DNA of 38,778 bases from Candidatus Peribacteraceae bacterium (GTDB taxonomy: Bacteria; Patescibacteriota; Gracilibacteria; Peribacterales; Peribacteraceae). Shown in pieces: positions 32,043 through 38,778 of the stretch. The position numbers were made by a program, and so were the translations under genes. Below the pieces are notes generated by a model that did not search any database, was not told the origin of the DNA, and saw nothing but the letters and a program-made list of their open reading frames with translations. How positions within the stretch are numbered: the stretch's first letter is position 1; the number at the start of each line of letters is the position of its first letter. Where the stretch lies: NCBI GenBank assembly GCA_028703835.1, contig JAQVMB010000014.1, forward strand, positions 1-38,778. The letters are read 5' to 3'.

Positions 32043-32232
32043 GGGGCTGCAGCTCAGCTGTCTGGGATCGCGAAGCGATCCGCAATTGAAAAGTTGCGCT
32101 GCGCGTACGTTCCTTCCATCATTATTGCCACCATTGTGGGGCTGCAGCTCAGCTGTCTGGGATCGCGAAGCGATCCGCAATTGAAAAGTTGCGCTGCGCG
32201 TACGTTCCTTCCATCATTATTGCCACCATTGT
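32043..32232. repeat. Two tandem 95-bp repeats carrying the 5' start of tRNA-Ala
   Basis: Copies begin at 32043 and 32138, and the true tRNA-Ala begins at 32233, so the spacing is 95 bp each time. Each copy opens with GGGGCTGCAGCTCAGCTG, one base different from the tRNA-Ala 5' end. A perfect GGATCGC-GAA-GCGATCC hairpin and a shared leader ending CCACCATTGT follow. The anticodon and T arms are missing, so these are not functional tRNAs. Confidence 0.9.
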
Positions 32233-32308
32233 GGGGCTGTAGCTCAGCTGATAGAGCGCTGCATTCGCATTGCAGAGGTCAGGGGTTTAAGTCCCCTCAG
32301 CTCCACCA
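32233..32308 (+). tRNA. tRNA-Ala (CGC)
   Basis: Acceptor GGGGCTG/CAGCTCC with the G3-U70 alanine identity pair, D arm GCTC...GAGC, anticodon stem CTGCA/TGCAG with loop TTCGCAT (anticodon CGC), T arm AGGGG-TTTAAGT-CCCCT, discriminator A and encoded CCA. Confidence 0.93.
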
Positions 32309-32348
32309 ATTACTTCCACAAAACACATCACTTCAAATATCTGCGAAG

Positions 32349-32392
32349 GACCTCGGCGTAGCGAAGCGAAGACGGGTCCCCTCAGCTCCACC
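32349..32392. repeat. CGAAG-type repeat plus a 17-bp copy of the tRNA-Ala 3' end
   Basis: ACCTCGGCGTAG...GCGAAGACGGGT (from 32350) is directly followed by GTCCCCTCAGCTCCACC (32376-32392), identical to tRNA-Ala positions 32291-32307. The layout repeats the one at 7419-7515, where a related repeat precedes a copy of the upstream gene's end. Confidence 0.75.
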
Positions 32393-32410
32393 GCGACACA
32401 CTCAAAATCA

Positions 32411-32698
32411 TTACCGGACCACCATCGCGTCTTCAAGTCCGACTCCGTCCGGCAGTACCACTGAAACACAATGACGAACGGCATCTTGATGATGTCTTGT
32501 TTGAGCAACACCTGTCAAAATAACCGTGCCATTCGCATCAAATTGCACGTCAAAATTCTGCACGACACCACCAATGCGTTTTTGCACGATCGTCCGCAAT
32601 GAGGCAGATTGCTGTTGCTGTTCAGGAGTCATGACATGCTTGTTTTCGGGCTTCCCGTCAGACCCGCCCGTGGACTCAGAAGTTTTTTCATTTGACAT
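32411..32698 (-). CDS. Small BON-domain-like protein
   Basis: 95 aa: a disordered polar N-terminus (MSNEKTSESTGGSDGKPENK, then a Gln-rich stretch), followed by one alpha/beta unit resembling BON: LRTIVQKRIGGVVQNFDVQF, GTVILTGVAQTRHHQDAVRH and VLPDGVGLEDAMVV. There is no signal peptide. BON units bind membranes or ligands and usually occur in pairs; a single cytoplasmic copy is less common. Its promoter (TTGACG, 16 bp, TAGCAT, six bases, ATG) predicts a leaderless message. BON assignment is moderate. Confidence 0.6.
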   Translation of the reverse strand: MSNEKTSESTGGSDGKPENKHVMTPEQQQQSASLRTIVQKRIGGVVQNFDVQFDANGTVILTGVAQTRHHQDAVRHCVSVVLPDGVGLEDAMVVR

Positions 32699-32732
32699 AT
32701 GCCTATGCTACTACGAAACATTTGACCGTCAA
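32699..32732 (-). promoter_or_regulatory. Full promoter giving a leaderless transcript
   Basis: Minus strand: TTGACG (32732-32727), 16 bp, TAGCAT (32710-32705), six bases (AGGCAT), ATG at 32698. This is the best case with both -35 and -10 in place. Confidence 0.65.
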
Positions 32733-32763
32733 TTGATCCACAAGTGACTTCCTAAAGCCAATA

Positions 32764-34104
32764 TCAAAGATACTCATCCACCTTCTTCGTCCCGATATAG
32801 ACGGCATTTTCGGCGGTCCTCAAGCTCTGGAGAGCCTTCGTGATGCCGATGCGTTCCACCACGTCCCGGAAGCGCCGCACCGCACCTTCGTTGTTGAAAT
32901 CCGTCATATTCGTACATTGCTCCAGTCGTTGTCCGGTGATGACGATGATGCCGTCTTTCCTCTTGTCGATGCGGTAGGCACCCATCCGGACTCCGTTCAA
33001 ATGCGGCCGGAGGACGGGCACTTTCTTGCGCTCCTCTTCCGCGACGAGATGCCGCGCGTCTTCGCGCTTCCCGCGCTCCGCCAACACCAACGGCAGGAGA
33101 TCCCGCATGAGCTCCTTCGTCCCGCTCCGTGTCGCGGCGGAGATGCCCGCGAAGACGGCGATCTTTTTCTTCTTCAGCGCCTTCGAGAGCGCCCGAACAT
33201 CGCCGCCGACCAGATCGGCCTTGTTGAGCACCACGAGCTCCGTCTTCCCGGCCAGGGCGGGGGAGTAGGCCTCCAATTCCTTCCGGATGGCCTTGTAGTC
33301 TCGCACGAGCACGTCCGCGTCCGGCTCTTCGCCTTCGCGCAGGGCGCGGCTGATGTCCAGCACATGCAACAGGATGCCCGTGCGCTCGATATGCTTCAGG
33401 AACGCGTCGCCGAGGCCCTTCCCTTCGCTCGCCCCTTCGATGAGCCCGGGCACGTCGCACACCACGTAGGAACGCCCCGAAACGTGCACGACGCCGAGGT
33501 TCGGCACCAGCGTGGTGAACGGATAGGCGGCGATCTTTGGCTTCGCGGCGGATATGGCCGCGATGAGCGTGGACTTGCCGACGCTGGGATACCCGATGAT
33601 CCCCGCGTCCGCGACCAGCTTCAGTTCCAGCTTGACGGTCTTCGCTTCGCCCGGTTCCCCCAGTTCCGCGAAATCGGGCTTCTGGCGCGTGGAACTCTTG
33701 AAATGCGCGTTCCCGAATCCGCCCCGTCCGCCATGCGCCAGAAGGAGCCGGTCGCCATGCTCCAACAATTCCCCCACTTCTTCTCGCGCATTGTCATCCT
33801 GAGCTTGGCGAAGGACCGTCACCACCGTCCCCGGCGGCACGGGCAGCACGCGGTCCTCGCCATCCTTCCCCGCCATGAGCTGTCCCATGCCCGCACGGCC
33901 GTCCGCCGCCTCGAACTTCTTGCGGGACGCGAAATCCGACAGCGTATCGGTGTTCTCATCCGCCACCAGGTAGACATCTCCGCCCTTGCCGCCATCCCCG
34001 CCGTTCGGCCCGCCCATGGGAACATACTTCTCCCTGCGCCAACTTATGCAGCCCCCGCCGCCTTTCCCGCCTTTCACGTTGATGATCGCTTCGTCGACGA
34101 ACAT
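32764..34104 (-). CDS. obgE: GTPase Obg/CgtA
   Basis: An essential ribosome-assembly and stress GTPase. From ATG 34104 it is 446 aa: Obg Gly-rich domain (FVDEAIINVKGGKGGGGC ... HGGRGGFGNAHFKSS), G domain (G1 GYPSVGKST, G3 DVPGLIEGASEGKG, G4 NKAD) and a C-terminal OCT domain (about 365-446, FNNEGAVRRFRDVVERIG ... VYIGTKKVDEYL). In the Obg domain the loop after PPGTVV contains VLRQAQDDNA, about six residues longer than usual, encoded by a repeat-like segment (33792-33817). TATACT lies exactly six bases before this ATG, which rejects the longer start (MRHYTPR). It is divergent from the next hypothetical gene. Confidence 0.95.
   Translation of the reverse strand: MFVDEAIINVKGGKGGGGCISWRREKYVPMGGPNGGDGGKGGDVYLVADENTDTLSDFASRKKFEAADGRAGMGQLMAGKDGEDRVLPVPPGTVVTVLRQAQDDNAREEVGELLEHGDRLLLAHGGRGGFGNAHFKSSTRQKPDFAELGEPGEAKTVKLELKLVADAGIIGYPSVGKSTLIAAISAAKPKIAAYPFTTLVPNLGVVHVSGRSYVVCDVPGLIEGASEGKGLGDAFLKHIERTGILLHVLDISRALREGEEPDADVLVRDYKAIRKELEAYSPALAGKTELVVLNKADLVGGDVRALSKALKKKKIAVFAGISAATRSGTKELMRDLLPLVLAERGKREDARHLVAEEERKKVPVLRPHLNGVRMGAYRIDKRKDGIIVITGQRLEQCTNMTDFNNEGAVRRFRDVVERIGITKALQSLRTAENAVYIGTKKVDEYL
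33792..33817. repeat. Half palindromic repeat in frame inside obgE
   Basis: TGTCATCCTGAGCTTGGCGA followed by AGGACC. Translated on the gene strand it gives LRQAQDD, a peptide typical of this repeat family. It sits in a variable loop of the Obg domain. Confidence 0.6.
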
Positions 34105-34116
34105 ACGGGGAGTATA
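34105..34116 (-). promoter_or_regulatory. -10 box for leaderless obgE transcript
   Basis: Minus strand: TATACT (34116-34111), six bases CCCCGT, ATG at 34104. Confidence 0.6.
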
Positions 34117-34155
34117 GTGACGCACCCGGCTTTAATCACGGACTTCTTTCCACCG

Positions 34156-34797
34156 ATGTTCGAGCACCTGAACGAAGAAAGCATGGCCTCATACCGCACC
34201 GCATGGCGAAAGGAAGAGCAGGAATACGAAGCGGAGGCGCGAGGATTGCGCGAAGGTCCTTCCCTGAAACAGGCGGAAATCGAGCTTTGCTACGCCGAAC
34301 GCGACCGGCAATGGGACAGGCGCCAACGTTTGACCGTCCTCAGGCGGCGGATAGCGACGGACGTGACGCGCTGTCTCACGGCCATCGCGGTCCAGCGGGT
34401 CCTTTCCCACGCCATGCAACGGGCGGAAGAACTCCTGACCGTCATGAAAGGCGAACCGGGGCATTCCATGGTGGAAATCCTGGCAACGATGGGACGGTAC
34501 CTCCAAGACGAAGCGGGGGATGCATACGCATGCGCATGCAAGGAAGCGACGAATGTATCCGGCGCAGGATTCGACTCCCAACTGCCGCAAGATGTCCTCC
34601 GCGCGGCCCGCACCTACGTCACTCAAGAACTGTTCCCGCCTTCCCCGTCCCAGTCGGAACCGAAACCTGGAATCAATGCCCCCGTAGGGAAACATGAGAG
34701 ATCACCCGTCGTGAAAGACAACGCCCATGCCCCGCCGTCTTCGCGATCAGGAACCAAACTCATGGAAGATACGGGCACCGATGACAGAAACCATTGA
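34156..34797 (+). CDS. Charged helical hypothetical protein
   Basis: 213 aa from ATG 34156. Residues 1 to about 150 are helical and charged (YRTAWRKEEQEYEAEARGLR, ELCYAERDRQWDRRQRL, LSHAMQRAEELLTVMK, VEILATMGRYLQDEAGDAY), and the last about 60 residues are polar and Pro-rich (PPSPSQSEPKPGINA). No signal peptide or membrane segment and no family recognised. The frame stays open far upstream, but only as the opposite strand of obgE, so the start inside the divergent gap is taken. It ends 82 bp before dnaK, whose own promoter lies in that gap. Confidence 0.6.
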   Translation: MFEHLNEESMASYRTAWRKEEQEYEAEARGLREGPSLKQAEIELCYAERDRQWDRRQRLTVLRRRIATDVTRCLTAIAVQRVLSHAMQRAEELLTVMKGEPGHSMVEILATMGRYLQDEAGDAYACACKEATNVSGAGFDSQLPQDVLRAARTYVTQELFPPSPSQSEPKPGINAPVGKHERSPVVKDNAHAPPSSRSGTKLMEDTGTDDRNH

Positions 34798-34834
34798 CGA
34801 CACAAATTTGGCACTCTAAAATAGTGAGTGCTAA
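34794..34834 (+). promoter_or_regulatory. dnaK promoter with CIRCE operator
   Basis: TTGACG (34794-34799), a 17-bp spacer and TAAAAT (34817-34822) form a good sigma70 promoter. TTGGCACTC (34808-34816), nine bases, then GAGTGCTAA (34826-34834) is a CIRCE inverted repeat with one deviation, the binding site of the HrcA heat-shock repressor. The -10 box lies inside the operator loop, so HrcA binding would block polymerase. Confidence 0.93.
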
Positions 34835-34878
34835 CTCCTTGGAAACGGAGAACCCTACTCACTTTTCCCATTCAACGT

Positions 34879-36771
<1,893 letters not shown>

Positions 36772-36785
36772 TCTCCGAATCGTCA

Positions 36786-36813
36786 AAGCCGCCTGAACGG
36801 GCGGCTTTTTCTT
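36786..36813 (+). terminator. Rho-independent terminator after dnaK
   Basis: AAGCCGCC (36786-36793), loop TGAACG, GGCGGCTT (36800-36807), followed by TTTCTT. Perfect 8-bp stem. Confidence 0.92.
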
Positions 36814-36871
36814 GTAAGAATTGCCGCTGCGAAGCGTCTTTGATGGTAACAATCCTTTCCTTCACGATCCT

Positions 36872-37036
36872 ATGACCGCCGAAGCCAGAGGGAACGCAGA
36901 CTCGCACGAAGCAGAGCGACAGATCTTCCTGACCGCGATCCGTCTCGCCACCGAACACATGGCGCCGTCCTGGTCGAAGGGAGGGATCGTCTGGGTGGAC
37001 AGGTTTCCGGAGGAGAGGGGAACAAAAGAGGAATAG
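36872..37036 (+). CDS. Small hypothetical protein
   Basis: 54 aa from ATG 36872: MTAEARGNADSHEAERQIFL, then TAIRLATEHMAPSWSKGG, IVWVDRFPEERGTKEE. A helix followed by a short strand-like IVWVD. No family recognised, no Cys, no membrane segment. Ends seven bases before the inverted repeat of the DUF559 cassette. Reality is uncertain, although codon use fits. Confidence 0.45.
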   Translation: MTAEARGNADSHEAERQIFLTAIRLATEHMAPSWSKGGIVWVDRFPEERGTKEE

Positions 37037-37042
37037 TTATTT

Positions 37043-37496
37043 GCCCTCTCCCTAGCCCTCTCCCCGGCGCGGGGAGAGGGGATAATTCACACATTGAAAG
37101 ATTTGAAACAAAACCCAGTCAATGGATTGCTTCACTTGGCTGTTCGTAAATCGTAGAACCGTGTAGCCGGCTTCCTCCAGAAATAGATGCCGTCGCCTAT
37201 CGCGCTCCGCTTTCATCGAATGGACATAGCCATCGACTTCGATGATAAGCCGATGTGCTGCACAATAGAAATCCACAATATACGGCCCGATGGGTACCTG
37301 CCGTCGTATCTTCCACTCCTGAAACCTCTTCGCTCTCAATCGTCGCCATAACTGGATCTCTGCGACTGTCATTTTTTGTCGCAAGCGTCGAGCCATATCC
37401 CTCGTTCGCCGAATCCTCTTGGAAGCAAACACAGTGACAGCAAACATCCCCTCTCCATTTCAAGGGAGAGGGTTAGGGAGAGGGTTGTGAATGATA
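37043..37496. repeat. Inverted-repeat cassette around DUF559 gene
   Basis: Left arm 37043-37081 contains CCCTCTCCCTAGCCCTCTCC then GGGGAGAGGGGA. Right arm 37446-37483, reverse complemented, contains CCCTCTCCCTAACCCTCTCC then GGAGAGGGGA. The arms enclose exactly one gene, and supply part of its last codons and its ribosome-binding-like GGAGAGGGG. This looks like a small mobilizable or gene-capture unit. Confidence 0.75.
37052..37447 (-). CDS. DUF559 endonuclease-like protein
   Basis: 131 aa of the DUF559 family (Vsr/restriction-like PD-(D/E)xK fold). Motifs: ARRLRQKMTVAEIQLWRRLR, FQEWKIRRQVPIGPYIVDF, the catalytic-like region YIVDFYCAAHRLIIEVDG with the Asp and Glu, then HSMKAERDRRRHLFLEEAG and YTVLRFTNSQV. 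The family is thought to be a nuclease, but function is unknown. The last residues (YPLSPRRGEG) are encoded by the left inverted repeat. Upstream, GGAGAGGGG from the right repeat lies directly before ATG, one of very few Shine-Dalgarno-like sites here. Start could also be Met18 (MARRLRQ). It is probably a recent arrival. Confidence 0.85.
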   Translation of the reverse strand: MFAVTVFASKRIRRTRDMARRLRQKMTVAEIQLWRRLRAKRFQEWKIRRQVPIGPYIVDFYCAAHRLIIEVDGYVHSMKAERDRRRHLFLEEAGYTVLRFTNSQVKQSIDWVLFQIFQCVNYPLSPRRGEG

Positions 37497-37551
37497 AATC
37501 AGATTTCCGCTACAAGAAGGCAAGAAAGACGTTCTGCAGACATACAGAACC

Positions 37552-38559
<1,008 letters not shown>

Positions 38560-38587
38560 GGGAAGAAGAAGGGGAGGGAACGAAGCG

Positions 38588-38593
38588 AGTGTA
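38588..38593 (-). promoter_or_regulatory. -10 box for gap
   Basis: TGG-TACACT on the minus strand (38593-38588), extended TGn. Unlike the leaderless cases it is 28 bp from the ATG. Confidence 0.5.
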
Positions 38594-38618
38594 CCAAACA
38601 ATTGGATCGAGACGAAAA

Positions 38619-38647
38619 GCTATGAGACATGAGCTTTGAGCTATGAG
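38619..38647. repeat. Short tandem-like AGCTATGAG repeat
   Basis: AGCTATGAG at 38619-38627 and 38639-38647, with a related GAGCTTTGAG between them. Low-complexity intergenic repeat between gap and the transposase remnant. Confidence 0.5.
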
Positions 38648-38778
38648 CAACTTCTGTTAGGTTGCAGCATTGACCTTACACAAGAGGATTCGGGAAGAAG
38701 GGCTTCGCAGACCACCTGAGCGGGGGTCTTTTTCTGCATGCCCATGCCGAGGTGGATCTTGTGGTAGTTGTACCAGAC
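38641..38778 (-). CDS. C-terminal part of an IS-type transposase (partial, runs off window)
   Basis: Reading the minus strand from the window edge gives VWYNYHKIHLGMGMQKKTPA, then QVVCEALLPESSC and a TAG stop at 38641-38643. YN-x-x-x-x-H-L-G...KTPAQV is the typical C-terminal end of DDE integrase-core transposases (IS3/IS481 type). Only 45 residues are inside the window, so completeness and exact family cannot be judged. Confidence 0.75.
   Translation of the reverse strand, partial: VWYNYHKIHLGMGMQKKTPAQVVCEALLPESSCVRSMLQPNRSCS

Noticed and set aside
32043-32232. Two extra tRNA-Ala genes
   Set aside because: Only the first 18-29 nt are tRNA-like; anticodon and T arms are missing.
32043-32308. 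CRISPR array
   Set aside because: Two 95-bp units with no spacers between them and a tRNA as the third; no cas genes.
32309-32375. Integrated genomic island at tRNA-Ala
   Set aside because: The DNA between the two 17-bp tRNA ends is under 70 bp and has no integrase; treated as a repeat-linked duplication.
32917-34155. Long plus-strand frame continuous with the 34156 gene
   Set aside because: It is the antisense of obgE; the part before 34156 has no protein character of its own.

Overview
The window is about 60% GC, gene-dense and uses the standard bacterial code, with TGA and TAA both acting as stops. It looks like chromosomal DNA from a Patescibacteria/CPR-type bacterium. A Peregrinibacteria/Peribacteria-like lineage is my best guess, based on Ser-rich linkers in secreted proteins, the VanW/cupredoxin-like/Hcp-like exported proteins, an almost complete lack of Shine-Dalgarno sites, and housekeeping genes outside their usual operons. 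There is no 16S gene, so the placement is inference.

Layout. 1-3600: clpP and tgt (minus strand, tandem), miaA (plus) and a small conserved-looking hypothetical. 3600-7500: a degenerate cupredoxin-like protein divergent from recG, then a candidate attenuator/ncRNA with a strong terminator, a 64-aa ORF, and a Pro-rich/helical protein whose 3' end exists twice. 7600-11300 (minus): a small membrane protein, a translationally coupled DsbA-like/lipoprotein pair, and a VanW-family protein. 11400-19800 (plus): a two-gene operon of a giant alpha-2-macroglobulin (thioester CTEQ) and penicillin-binding protein 1C. 19850-21900: a receiver protein with a degenerate histidine-kinase-like partner, divergent from an exported Hcp-like protein. 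21900-29500: a polysaccharide region with a GH6 glycosidase (minus), a double GT2 synthase, a GT-C-like membrane protein fused to a GH8 glycosidase, and a Cys-less transglutaminase-like protein. 29500-32700: small genes (lipoprotein, KGG-type protein, GT2, BON-like), tRNA-Phe, tRNA-Ala and many repeats. 32700-38778: obgE, a hypothetical, dnaK under a CIRCE operator, a DUF559 cassette in inverted repeats, gap, and the edge of a transposase.

Themes. (1) At least six genes have a -10 hexamer (TAYACT or similar) exactly six bases before the start codon, which places the predicted transcription start on the start codon; leaderless mRNA seems common here. (2) Short palindromic repeats of the GTCCTTCG/CTCAGGA type are scattered through the window, and some lie in frame inside conserved genes (tgt, obgE). 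In two places such a repeat sits between a gene's 3' end and a second copy of that 3' end. (3) The most system-like block is 21941-28859, where synthase-like and hydrolase-like genes for a beta-glucan-type polymer lie side by side in unusual fusions. (4) Several proteins keep a fold but lose active-site or metal ligands (TGT zinc site, DsbA CPYS, cupredoxin, transglutaminase, kinase H/N boxes).
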